A DNA stretch of 64,000 bases, from NCBI GenBank assembly GCA_028277405.1, contig JANQGH010000022.1:47600-111599 (forward strand), in the 5' to 3' direction. The translations under genes were made by a program, and so were the position numbers. How positions within the stretch are numbered: position 1 is the first letter of the stretch; each line of letters opens with the position of its first letter. Under the pieces are notes generated by a model, which worked only from the letters and a program-made list of their open reading frames with translations, searched no databases and had not been told where the DNA came from. Of the stretch, positions 9,105 through 17,199 are shown piece by piece. The stretch comes from Alphaproteobacteria bacterium. Its GTDB lineage: Bacteria > Pseudomonadota > Alphaproteobacteria > DSM-16000 > Inquilinaceae.

Positions 9105-9593
9105 ATGGCCTCTCCCGTCGACATCAGCCTCACGATCAACGGCGAGCCCGTCGATGAACGCGTGCCAGCACGCCTCAGCCTGGTTGATTTCCTGCGCGCC
9201 CGGATGGATTTGACCGGAAGCCATGTCGGCTGCGAGCACGGCGTCTGCGGCGCCTGTACGGTACGTCTCGACGGCGCCATCGTCCGAGGCTGCCTGACTT
9301 TGGCCGTGCAAGCCGACGGTGCCGTGGTCGAGACCATTGAAGGCGTTTCCGACACCGGCGAGATCGCGGACCTGCAAGAGGCCTTCATACGGCACGCCGC
9401 CTTGCAATGCGGCTTCTGCACCCCGGCGATGCTGCTGACGGCCGCAGAACTGATCGCAAACCGGCCCAACGCCGATCGGGAGGAGATCCGCGCCTTCATC
9501 TCCGGCAACTATTGTCGCTGCACCGGCTATCAGGCGATCGTCGACGCGGTTGAGGATGTGCTCGCATCCCGCCAAGAGGGGGCAGGGACATGA
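9105..9593 (+). CDS. Molybdenum hydroxylase 2Fe-2S subunit (CoxS/XdhC-like)
   Basis: This is the small iron-sulfur subunit that carries electrons between the molybdenum site and FAD. The plant-type cluster motif CEHGVCGACTV is in the N-terminal half. The second cluster motifs, CGFCTPAM and CRCTGY, are in the helical half. The length of 162 residues is standard. It overlaps the start of the large subunit gene by four bases (ATGA), which suggests coupled translation. Confidence 0.94.
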   Translation: MASPVDISLTINGEPVDERVPARLSLVDFLRARMDLTGSHVGCEHGVCGACTVRLDGAIVRGCLTLAVQADGAVVETIEGVSDTGEIADLQEAFIRHAALQCGFCTPAMLLTAAELIANRPNADREEIRAFISGNYCRCTGYQAIVDAVEDVLASRQEGAGT

Positions 9594-11977
9594 CGGACGC
9601 TAACCGCCCGCTGTCCGTCTTCGATCGGCCGAACAGCTATGTCGGCAAGACCGTCCCCCGACCGAACGCCAAACGCCTGGTCCAGGGTCGGGGCCGGTTC
9701 GTCGATGACATGGTCTTGCCGCGCATGCTGCATGCCGCTTTCGTGCGGTCGCCCTATGCGCACGCGACCATCCAGTCGGTCGACACAAGCGCGGCCAAGG
9801 ACGTGTCCGGCGTCGTTGCTGTCTTCGACGGCCACCGGATGCAAACGCTGTGCGAGCCCTGGGTTGGCACGCTGAAACATCTGGCCGGGCTGCGCTCGCC
9901 GCCGCAGTATCCGCTGGCGGTCGATGCCGCGCGCTGGCAAGGCGAGCCCGTCGCAATGGTCGTGGCGACCAGCCGGGCGGTGGCGGAGGACGCCTGCGAG
10001 CTGATCGACGTCGATTACGATGAACGGCCAGCGGTCGCCGATGCGGAAAGCGCGCTCGACCCGGACATGCCCCTGGTCCATGCCGAGTTCGACAGCAATC
10101 TGGCCTGGACCCGCACGGTCGATGCCGGCGACGTCGACGGCGCCTTCGTCGACCCGGATGTCACCGTGGTCGAAGAGACCTTCCATTTCGGCCGCCACAC
10201 CGGTGTGACGCTTGAGGCGCGCGCGACCCTGGCCGACTACGACCCGGCGTCAGACCAGCTAACCGTCTATTACTCAGGCCAGGCGCCGCACATGATGCAG
10301 GCGGTTTTCGCCCGCCATGTCGGCGTACCGGAGGCGAACATCCGCGTGATCTCCCAGGACGTCGGCGGCTCCTTCGGCATCAAGATCCACACCTATGGCG
10401 ACGACATGGCCACCGTGGTGGTCGCCAAGGCGCTGCGACGGCCGGTGAAGTACGTCGCCGACCGCCTGGAAAGCTTCGTCAGTGACATTCACGCCCGCGA
10501 CCACCGCGTGCGCGGCCGCATGGCGGTCACGAAGGACGGCAAGATCGCCGGTTTGGAGATCGACGACCGCACGGGCGTGGGACCGTTCAGCGCCTATCCG
10601 CGCACCTCGGCGATCGAGGCCAACCAGGTGCTGAACCTGACCGGCGGTCCCTACCGGATCGAGAACTACCGGGCGCGCGGCGAGGTCGTGTTTCAGAACA
10701 AATGCATGATGTCGCAATACCGCGCCGTCGGCCATCCAATCGCGTGCGCCGTGGCCGAGGGCCTGATCGAAAAGGCGGCCGACGCGGTCGGGTTGGATTC
10801 GGTGGAACTGCGACGCCGCAATGTCATCCCGGACGACGGTTATCCGTGCAGTTCGGCCTCCGGCCTGAAATTCGCCGACCTGTCCCATGAGGCGGCGCTG
10901 GACCGGCTCGTCGACCTGATCGATCTCGACCGTCTGCGCCACGAACAGTCCGAGCTGCGCGCCAAAGGCGTCTATCGCGGCATCGGCATCGCACAGTTCA
11001 TCGAACTGACCAACCCCAGCCCGATGTTCTACGGCATCGGCGGCGCACCGATCGCGGCCCAGGACGGGGCGACGGTGCGGCTGGACCCTTCGGGCACGAT
11101 CCATGTCGCGACCAGCGTAACCGAGCAGGGGCAGGGCACGGACACGGTGATGGCCCAGGTCGCTGCCACCGCCTTTGGTGTCTCGCTCGATCAGGTGCGC
11201 GTGACCACCGGCGACACGGGCGCGGTGCCCTATGGCGGCGGCACCTGGGGCTCGCGCGGCGCCGGCATCGGCGGCGAGGCGGTCTATCAGGCGGGAAGGG
11301 CCTTGCGCGACAATGTGCTGGCCACGGCCGCCGCGATCTTGCAGTCGTCAGCCGGGGACTTGGACATCGCCGACGGCACCGTCGTCGACGCCAGCGGCGC
11401 GGAACGCATCGCCCTCAGCGAGCTGGCCAAGATGGTCTATTACCGGGGCACGGAACTACCGAACGACCTACAGCCGGAACTCGTCGCGACCCGCCACTTC
11501 CGGGTCACGGACTATCCGTTCGTGTTCACGAATGGCTGCCAAGCCTCCTATCTGGAGGTCGATCCAGACACTGGCCTTGTCCGCCTGCTCGACCATTGGG
11601 TGGTCGAGGACTGTGGCCGGGTCATCAACCCTCAGCTTGTGGACGAGCAGATCCGCGGCGGCGTGGTCCAGGGCATCGGCGGCGCGCTGTTCGAAGAGTG
11701 TCTGTACTCAGACGACGGCCAGATGCTGAACGCCAATATGGCCGACTATCTGGTGCCGATGGCGGCCGAGATGCCGGACATCACCGTCGCCCATATCGAA
11801 ACCCCGACCTCGACGTCGGCGCTGGGGGCCAAAGGCGCGGGCGAGGCGGGCACGGCCGGCGCACCGGCGGCGGTGATGAACGCCATCAACGACGCGCTGA
11901 AACCGCTCGGCGCCAAGCCGCTGACCACCCACCCGATGACGCCTCAACGCATCTTGCGGGCGCTCGGCAAGGTTTAG
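9590..11977 (+). CDS. Molybdenum hydroxylase molybdopterin-binding subunit (CoxL/XdhA-like)
   Basis: This catalytic subunit hydroxylates a carbon, usually next to a ring nitrogen or an aldehyde, using water-derived oxygen. It has the a/b hammerhead domain near residues 20-130, the GGSFGIK motif of the Moco site, and the C-terminal KGAGEAG loop with the catalytic glutamate. The active-site loop reads SQYRAVGHP. It is not AYRCSFR, so it is not a form I CO dehydrogenase, and the protein has a usual length of 795 residues. The context of flavin monooxygenases and cyclic-amide-type hydrolases favours an aromatic or N-heterocyclic substrate. Confidence 0.92.
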   Translation: MTDANRPLSVFDRPNSYVGKTVPRPNAKRLVQGRGRFVDDMVLPRMLHAAFVRSPYAHATIQSVDTSAAKDVSGVVAVFDGHRMQTLCEPWVGTLKHLAGLRSPPQYPLAVDAARWQGEPVAMVVATSRAVAEDACELIDVDYDERPAVADAESALDPDMPLVHAEFDSNLAWTRTVDAGDVDGAFVDPDVTVVEETFHFGRHTGVTLEARATLADYDPASDQLTVYYSGQAPHMMQAVFARHVGVPEANIRVISQDVGGSFGIKIHTYGDDMATVVVAKALRRPVKYVADRLESFVSDIHARDHRVRGRMAVTKDGKIAGLEIDDRTGVGPFSAYPRTSAIEANQVLNLTGGPYRIENYRARGEVVFQNKCMMSQYRAVGHPIACAVAEGLIEKAADAVGLDSVELRRRNVIPDDGYPCSSASGLKFADLSHEAALDRLVDLIDLDRLRHEQSELRAKGVYRGIGIAQFIELTNPSPMFYGIGGAPIAAQDGATVRLDPSGTIHVATSVTEQGQGTDTVMAQVAATAFGVSLDQVRVTTGDTGAVPYGGGTWGSRGAGIGGEAVYQAGRALRDNVLATAAAILQSSAGDLDIADGTVVDASGAERIALSELAKMVYYRGTELPNDLQPELVATRHFRVTDYPFVFTNGCQASYLEVDPDTGLVRLLDHWVVEDCGRVINPQLVDEQIRGGVVQGIGGALFEECLYSDDGQMLNANMADYLVPMAAEMPDITVAHIETPTSTSALGAKGAGEAGTAGAPAAVMNAINDALKPLGAKPLTTHPMTPQRILRALGKV

Positions 11978-12510
11978 TCGGCGGCAACCAGAGAGCCGTC
12001 GTCGCCGACCTTCAGCCCGGTTTCCGCGGCCTGTTTCAGGATCTTCGGCGCCCAGGCGACCTGGCCGCCATCCGGCGCGTCGGGACGCGAGCCGATGATC
12101 GCAATCAGATGGGCGAAGCTGTCGCCGGCGTTGCGAAAGCCGCGCATGACACCGGTGGGCACGGAGATGCAGTCGAAAGCCTCCAACGTCACCTCATGCT
12201 CGCCCTCATCACCCCAATAAACGGTCCAGTGCCCGCTCAAGGGGATGAAAACCTCGACCGTCTCGTGGGCATGCAGCGCGGCACCCTTGCCGGGCTCGGC
12301 GCCGACGTAAGTGACATTGAAGCCCTCGGCGTTGGGAATGGCCGGCGCCAGGTCCGGGTCCTCGGTCACGCCGCGGCCGATGACATTGTAGATGTCCCGC
12401 TCATACTCCGCGATCCGCGTGTCGACGAAGGCCTGCTTGCTGGGCGTTAGTTCCTTGAAACGGGCGATCCGCCCTTCCATCTCCGCCGGCGATACGTCTT
12501 TCTGGTCCAT
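11974..12510 (-). CDS. Cupin domain protein
   Basis: This is a single-domain cupin of 178 residues with an N-terminal helical extension. The metal motif HAHETVEVFIPLSG gives His-x-His-x3-Glu. A later segment (VPTGVMRGFRNAG) forms the second cupin motif. Many such proteins are dioxygenases or isomerases, or bind a pathway intermediate. It follows the RibF-like gene by about 30 bases on the same strand and converges with the coxL-like gene, whose stop it overlaps. The role in the pathway is not evident. Confidence 0.8.
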   Translation of the reverse strand: MDQKDVSPAEMEGRIARFKELTPSKQAFVDTRIAEYERDIYNVIGRGVTEDPDLAPAIPNAEGFNVTYVGAEPGKGAALHAHETVEVFIPLSGHWTVYWGDEGEHEVTLEAFDCISVPTGVMRGFRNAGDSFAHLIAIIGSRPDAPDGGQVAWAPKILKQAAETGLKVGDDGSLVAAD

Positions 12511-12541
12511 GGTGTTCTCCCCCTGGGTTGGCCCTGGCGCC

Positions 12542-13639
12542 TTATGCGCGAGGCCCGTGGCTGTCGGTAAAGGCGACGCGGATGGCAGTGTTGGTAAGCG
12601 CGCTGACGATCTCGGGCCTGAGATAAACGAGCGTCAGGTTGGCGCGTTTGACCCCTAGCTGGCTGAGCTTGCCGCGACAGCCATGCCATTGCGGCGCGTC
12701 CGGCTCCGCCGAGGCGACCCGAACCGCGTAGAAGCCTTCGGCCGGTGCGATTACGTCGCCCAGCGCCAAGACCAGCGTGCCGTCGCCCGGCGCCACGCAA
12801 AAGCCCTCGACCTCCCACCAGCGGCCCAGCAGCGCGGCGGCGTCGCGCACCTTGCCTTCCGAGATCAACTGGCGCACCAGCGAGGATCCCGCCGTGGTGC
12901 CCCGGATGGCGATCGGCGGCAGGCCTGTGACCTTGAAACCGTGTTCGCCACCCGCCTCTCGCAGGGTTTCCAGTGATCCCGCCCGCTTCGCCCCGAACCG
13001 GAAATCTGCGCCGACCACGATGCGCCGGCAGGCCAGCCCGTCGACCAGGATGTCGCGGACAAACTCCTCCGCACTTTGGTTGATCAGCCTTATGTCGAAG
13101 GGCAGGGTGACCAGCGCGTCGACGCCCAGCGCCGCCATCCGGCGCGCGCGGCCGGCCGCATTGTCGATGCGGAAGGGCGGCGCGTCAGGCTTGAAGACAC
13201 GGGTCGGGTGCGGCTCGAAGGTCACGACGACAAGCGGGATGTTAAGGTCCTGGGCCTGCTGGGCGGCCTCGGCGATCAGCGCCTGGTGGCCACGATGCAC
13301 ACCGTCGAACTTGCCGATCACCACGACGCCGCCACGAAAGCGCGGGTCGAGCTTACTCGGATGGTCGGCCTGGGCCATGCCGGCAGCACCAAACCGGTTC
13401 GATCGCCAGCCGGGCGGGAACCGGTAGGCATCGGCCATCGGCACGAAGCTGTCGGTCCAGCCGAGCGCCAACAGCGACGGGTCCATGACCGCCTCATTTC
13501 CGGCGGCGTTCGGCTCGCCTTGCCGCCAGTCGGTGAAACCAGCGAACATCTCTTCGTTGCTGTATGTAACCGGCTCGTCCTCCGGCCCGGTCTGGTCAGG
13601 CCCGGGGACAACGGTGCGCATCCACGGCATCGGCGGCAT
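12542..13639 (-). CDS. RibF-like FAD synthetase with N-terminal extension and degenerate kinase domain
   Basis: The central region is an FMN adenylyltransferase domain: GKFDGVHRGHQ near residues 109-119, then FEPHPTRVF, GADFRFG and SSLVRQLI. The C-terminal part sits where riboflavin kinase should be, but the PTAN motif and nearby ATP/flavin residues are missing, so kinase activity is unlikely. About 100 extra residues precede the usual start; they have no match I recognise. It is the first gene of a two-gene unit with the cupin. Operator site B lies 28 bases upstream. I infer a pathway-specific FAD supply for the flavin enzymes of the block. The start codon is uncertain, since several ATGs are close together. 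Confidence 0.75.
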   Translation of the reverse strand: MPPMPWMRTVVPGPDQTGPEDEPVTYSNEEMFAGFTDWRQGEPNAAGNEAVMDPSLLALGWTDSFVPMADAYRFPPGWRSNRFGAAGMAQADHPSKLDPRFRGGVVVIGKFDGVHRGHQALIAEAAQQAQDLNIPLVVVTFEPHPTRVFKPDAPPFRIDNAAGRARRMAALGVDALVTLPFDIRLINQSAEEFVRDILVDGLACRRIVVGADFRFGAKRAGSLETLREAGGEHGFKVTGLPPIAIRGTTAGSSLVRQLISEGKVRDAAALLGRWWEVEGFCVAPGDGTLVLALGDVIAPAEGFYAVRVASAEPDAPQWHGCRGKLSQLGVKRANLTLVYLRPEIVSALTNTAIRVAFTDSHGPRA

Positions 13640-13666
13640 CGGCCCGACAAGGGGCTCGCCCGTCAG

Positions 13667-13680
13667 TTATCAGTTGATAA
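13667..13680. promoter_or_regulatory. Operator site B (TTATCA-GT-TGATAA)
   Basis: TTATCAGTTGATAA has perfect 6-bp arms around GT. It lies just upstream of the RibF-like gene and downstream of the first TetR gene, and matches sites A and C. Confidence 0.7.
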
Positions 13681-13706
13681 ATTGTAGCGCCAGGCAGTGC
13701 CGTGCG

Positions 13707-14366
13707 TCAATCGACGCCTGTCTCGTCTATCAGGCGCCGCGCAACGGCGCCGGCGCCCTCAAGCATGACCGCCACATTGGTCTCGATGATTTCGGCCAGG
13801 GGTGTCTTCACGTCGATGCCATAGACGTAACGTCTTATGCCGTAATAGAAAATGCCGCTTTGTGCGTTCCACGCGATCTCCAGTTCAAGCGGCTGCATCG
13901 GCAGGGCATCCATGTCCGGCAGGCTCTTTTCCGCCCGCATCTCGGCAACGATCGGGGCCAGCAGGTGTTCTTCGACATGGGCGATGTAGCGCTCGTTGAT
14001 GGGCTGCCCATGCAGGCCGGAGAACATGTAGATGCGCATCCAGTCGCGGGTGAAGATGGCCTCGGTGTAAAGCGTGTAGAACCGGATCAGCCGGTCGCGC
14101 AGATTGATCGACCGGTCGGTGATCAGGTCGCGCCACCCAGGGTCCCAGCGGCTGAGATAGACCTCCTCATAGACCCGCTCGATCAGGTCCGCCTTGGTTG
14201 GAAAGTAGCGGTAGAGCAGGGGCTGGGTGACGCCGATCCGCTTGGCCAGTTCGCGCGTCTGTCCGCTGAAGCCCCGCTCGGCGAAGAACGAGATCGCCTC
14301 TTGCAGGATATGCCGTTCGCGTTCCGCCCGGCTGAGCCTTCCTGCCCGTTGCGGTACCGCGTCCAT
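13707..14366 (-). CDS. TetR family regulator 1 of the catabolic block
   Basis: This is a 219-residue one-component repressor. The N-terminal helix-turn-helix (residues about 15-60) ends with the recognition helix GVTQPLLYRYFPTK. The C-terminal ligand domain is aromatic-rich (FYTLYTEAIF, GIFYYGIRRY), which would suit a ring-shaped inducer. It is the last gene of the operon VOC, monooxygenase, flavin reductase, OsmC, TetR, headed by operator C. Its recognition helix is almost identical to that of the second TetR at 17200-17922. It probably controls its own operon and other class I sites. Confidence 0.9.
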   Translation of the reverse strand: MDAVPQRAGRLSRAERERHILQEAISFFAERGFSGQTRELAKRIGVTQPLLYRYFPTKADLIERVYEEVYLSRWDPGWRDLITDRSINLRDRLIRFYTLYTEAIFTRDWMRIYMFSGLHGQPINERYIAHVEEHLLAPIVAEMRAEKSLPDMDALPMQPLELEIAWNAQSGIFYYGIRRYVYGIDVKTPLAEIIETNVAVMLEGAGAVARRLIDETGVD

Positions 14367-14383
14367 CGGGACCGGGGCGCCGG

Positions 14384-14881
14384 TCAGGCCTCAATCCAGT
14401 CATCGCCGACCTTCAGCCGATGGTCGACGGTGTTGGATTGCGCCAAGGTCTGCTCGATGAAGCAGCCCTTCTTGGCGGCCGCGATCAAGCGCAGTTGGTC
14501 GTCAACCGATGCGGTCGTGTCGAGGTCGATATCCAGCGAAAAGCCGACCGGCGCTGTCACATACGGGTCGCGGCCGACCTGCTCGCCGCGCCAATGCAGC
14601 CTTGCGGCCACCTTCACGCCGTCCAACGGGATGCGCAGCCGTTTCGCGAACGCCCGGATCTGGGTCATGATGCAGCCGGCCAGCCCGGCGGTGAAATAGG
14701 CCAGGGGCGGCGGCGCGGAGCTTTCGCCGCCATGGAACGGGCCTTCGTCGGTCGCCATTTCGAAGGTTTCGACAAAGGGTTCGACCATGCGCACGGCGAT
14801 GTCGTTGCGCATCTTGCCGGTCGACCGCGCCTCGCAGTCGAACACCACTTCGAAATGCTTGATATCGCCGCTGTCCGGCAT
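14384..14881 (-). CDS. OsmC family protein (second)
   Basis: This is a second OsmC-like protein of 165 residues, clearly different from the one at 7634. The two conserved cysteines are in GLAGCIMTQ and KKGCFIEQT. It lies between the flavin reductase and the TetR gene with 17-base gaps, so it belongs to the same operon. Its N-terminus (VFDCEARSTGKMRND) is unlike Ohr, and a role as a thiol-dependent hydrolase or peroxidase in the pathway is possible. Operon membership makes a link to the monooxygenase likely. Confidence 0.83.
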   Translation of the reverse strand: MPDSGDIKHFEVVFDCEARSTGKMRNDIAVRMVEPFVETFEMATDEGPFHGGESSAPPPLAYFTAGLAGCIMTQIRAFAKRLRIPLDGVKVAARLHWRGEQVGRDPYVTAPVGFSLDIDLDTTASVDDQLRLIAAAKKGCFIEQTLAQSNTVDHRLKVGDDWIEA

Positions 14882-14898
14882 GTCTGCTTCCCGTCTGT

Positions 14899-15420
14899 TC
14901 AGTCAACCAGGGCGCAGTAGCGCCCGCGATGGAACACCAGCGGCTTTTTGTGCCAATGGTGATAGCGCTCGACGCGGCCGATCATGACCACATGGTCGCC
15001 GCCATAATAATTGTACTCGTTGCGGCATTCGAACCGCGCGGTAACGCCGTCCAACAGAGGGATGCCGCCCAGCCCCTCCTCGACCTCAAGGTCGGCGAAC
15101 TTGTTCTCCGACGGCCGAGCGAACTGGTTCGAGAGCTGCGTCTGGTCGGCCGCCAGCACGTGGACGGCGAAATAATTGTTCTCGCGAAAGGCCGCCAGGC
15201 TGGGCGCGAACATCGAAATGCTCCAGACGATCAGCGGCGGGTCGAGCGAGACCGAGTTGAACGAGTTGGCGGTCATGCCGGCCAGAGTACCGTCCGCCCC
15301 GCGCGTCGTGATCACGGTGACGCCGGTGACGAAGTTGCCCAGCGCCGTGCGGAAATCGTGCGGATCGATCTCCGGCCGATCCATGGTGAGGGGCGGGGCC
15401 GGCTTGGCGTCCGTTGCCAT
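14899..15420 (-). CDS. Flavin reductase of a two-component monooxygenase (HpaC/RutF-like)
   Basis: This enzyme makes reduced flavin from NAD(P)H for the oxygenase encoded just upstream. The 173-residue product has the FMN-binding split-barrel signature GNFVTGVTVITT near the start, then TANSFNSVSLDPPLI, and the C-terminal GRYCALVD. The start ATG 15420 has an excellent GAGGAGG site six bases upstream; the longer frame runs toward the oxygenase gene and has no such site. Gene order is VOC, oxygenase, reductase. Confidence 0.92.
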   Translation of the reverse strand: MATDAKPAPPLTMDRPEIDPHDFRTALGNFVTGVTVITTRGADGTLAGMTANSFNSVSLDPPLIVWSISMFAPSLAAFRENNYFAVHVLAADQTQLSNQFARPSENKFADLEVEEGLGGIPLLDGVTARFECRNEYNYYGGDHVVMIGRVERYHHWHKKPLVFHRGRYCALVD

Positions 15421-15472
15421 GGGTCCTCCTCGTCCTGCAGCGTGGTGTGCGTTGCCGCCTACAATGTCGGGC

Positions 15473-16681
15473 CTACAGTGTCGGGTTATCCGGCGAATGC
15501 CCCATGGCCACGCGACCATACGCCGTGCCCGCCATGTCCATGTTGAAGGCGATATGGGCGTTCACGGCATGAACGTCGCGGAAGGCACGCTGAACCGGGT
15601 TGCGGTTATACAGGCCGCCGGCACCACTGACACCGGCGATCAGGTCGACCGCCTTGGTGCACAGCCCGACCGAAAAGGCGCCGTCGCGCCGATAGGACAC
15701 CTTGCGCTCGATATCGGGCACCGTACCGTCAGCGATCATCGCCGTCGCCTCGGCGCAGCAATTCTGCATCATCAGCCGCGCGCCCTGGGCCGCCGCGCTG
15801 GCCTCGGCGACCTTGATCTGCACGGCCTGAAAATCACCCACCTTGGCGCCGGTATAGTTGGTCACGCGCGACCGCGCCGCATCGACATAATCGCCGACGA
15901 TCCCTTCGGCGATGCCCAGCGCGACCCCGCTCAGCACGAACGGGAACAGGGCGAACACGGGCAGGCGATAGACCACCGCCGGATTGACCTCCGACCCAGG
16001 CGTCCCGCCGCCTTTGGTATCGGCCACGGCCAAGGTCCGGTGCTCCGGAACGAACACTTCGCTCGCCTTCACGTCCTTGCTGCCGGTGCCGCGCAGGCCG
16101 GCGGCGAACCAGGTGTCGATGATCTCGTAGTCGCTCTTGTGCAACAGGAAGACGCGGTACTCGTGCGGCTCCTCCGGATCCTCCTCCGAGACCACGCCGG
16201 CCAGCATGTTCCAATCGGAATTGTCGACGCCGCTGGAAAACGGCCATTTGCCGGAAATCACATAGCCGCCAGGCGCCCGCCTGGCCCGCCCGGCCGGAAA
16301 GATGAAGGACGATGCAATCAGCGTGTCCGGGTTCGCCGTCCAGACCTCGTCCTGCGCCTGCTTGGGGAACATGGCCATCATCCAGTGATGGCTGGCCAGA
16401 TTGGTCAGGTTCCAGGCGCTGGAGGCACACCCCTTGGCAATGATCGCGCCCGCGTCGATGAGAATGCCATAGTCAAGCTCGCTGCCGCCGACCCGTTGGG
16501 GCTGCAGCATTCTGAACAGCCCGCTGTCGTGAAACGCCTTTTCGGTCTCATCGGGCAGGCGCCGCAACTCCTCGGTCGCGTCGGCTCGCTCGCGCAGGAC
16601 CGGCACCAGCTCTTCGGCGCGGCCAAGAAGTTCGGCGCGAGACGGGGCGCTGTTGTCGCCGCGGTGAAGGGAAACGGCCAT
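15473..16681 (-). CDS. Flavin-dependent monooxygenase of the acyl-CoA dehydrogenase fold (HsaA/HpaH group)
   Basis: This 402-residue protein has the three-domain acyl-CoA dehydrogenase fold that group D flavin monooxygenases share. It uses reduced FMN or FAD and O2 to hydroxylate a phenol-like or heterocyclic ring. Seen in the sequence: the N-terminal helical part with LPDETEKAFHDSGLFRMLQP, the middle barrel with GKWPFSSGVDN, and the C-terminal bundle with AGGLYNRNPVQRAFRDVHA. The adjacent flavin reductase fixes its role as a two-component oxygenase, not a dehydrogenase. GAGGAG precedes the start. Confidence 0.88.
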   Translation of the reverse strand: MAVSLHRGDNSAPSRAELLGRAEELVPVLRERADATEELRRLPDETEKAFHDSGLFRMLQPQRVGGSELDYGILIDAGAIIAKGCASSAWNLTNLASHHWMMAMFPKQAQDEVWTANPDTLIASSFIFPAGRARRAPGGYVISGKWPFSSGVDNSDWNMLAGVVSEEDPEEPHEYRVFLLHKSDYEIIDTWFAAGLRGTGSKDVKASEVFVPEHRTLAVADTKGGGTPGSEVNPAVVYRLPVFALFPFVLSGVALGIAEGIVGDYVDAARSRVTNYTGAKVGDFQAVQIKVAEASAAAQGARLMMQNCCAEATAMIADGTVPDIERKVSYRRDGAFSVGLCTKAVDLIAGVSGAGGLYNRNPVQRAFRDVHAVNAHIAFNMDMAGTAYGRVAMGHSPDNPTL

Positions 16682-16709
16682 GACGATCTCCTCGTCGACC
16701 GGCGGCGGA

Positions 16710-17117
16710 CTACTTGCCAGCCGGGAAGTTCAACTCGACGGTGACGTTGTTGGGATCCTCGATGAAGATCTGCTGCACCGGCGATCCCGGCACGTGGCGA
16801 TGGCGCATGGGAATGCCGGCCGACTCCAGCCGTTCCCTAAAGCCTTCCATGTCGTCGGCCAGAAAGGCGATGTGGTCGATGCAACCGCTGCCGCCGTCGC
16901 CGCCGTCCTTGGCGTCCAGATAGTCCTTGCCTTTGGCGTCCAGCTGCTTGGCGGCCAGATGCACGCATGGGCTGTCATTCAGATACATCCAGTAGCCGGG
17001 AAACGGAAAGTCCGGCCGCCAGCCAACGCTGAGGCCGACCACGTCGGCGAAGAAGTCCTTCGTCGCCTCCAGATCCTCGGCCATGATCAGGACATGTTCG
17101 AAGCGTGATACCGACAT
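16710..17117 (-). CDS. VOC (glyoxalase/extradiol dioxygenase) superfamily protein
   Basis: This 135-residue single VOC module is the first gene of the monooxygenase operon. Likely metal ligands are the His in FEHVLIM near the N-terminus, the His in CIDHIAF, and the Glu in VTVELNF near the end. The module could be a ring-cleavage dioxygenase, an isomerase or a glyoxalase. Its place ahead of a hydroxylase favours action on a hydroxylated ring or its product. The start is ATG 17117 with AAGGAG eight bases upstream; a GTG at 17126 would overlap that site. Confidence 0.83.
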   Translation of the reverse strand: MSVSRFEHVLIMAEDLEATKDFFADVVGLSVGWRPDFPFPGYWMYLNDSPCVHLAAKQLDAKGKDYLDAKDGGDGGSGCIDHIAFLADDMEGFRERLESAGIPMRHRHVPGSPVQQIFIEDPNNVTVELNFPAGK

Positions 17118-17133
17118 CGACGCCACTCCTTAT

Positions 17134-17147
17134 TTATCATTTGATAA
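17134..17147. promoter_or_regulatory. Operator site C (TTATCA-TT-TGATAA)
   Basis: TTATCATTTGATAA has perfect 6-bp arms. It is 16 bases upstream of the VOC start codon and heads the operon that ends with TetR 1. It matches sites A and B. Confidence 0.7.
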
Positions 17148-17199
17148 CTTAGCATTCCGCGACGTGGCGGTGCAAGTGTTTTCGCTCATCAGCATGATC

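Noticed and set aside
8100..9575. 491-codon minus-strand open frame
   Set aside because: It is antisense to coxM- and coxS-like genes, whose Fe-S and FAD motifs are clear.
8247..11977. Carbon monoxide dehydrogenase (coxMSL)
   Set aside because: Gene order fits, but the large subunit lacks the AYRCSFR loop of true CO dehydrogenase.
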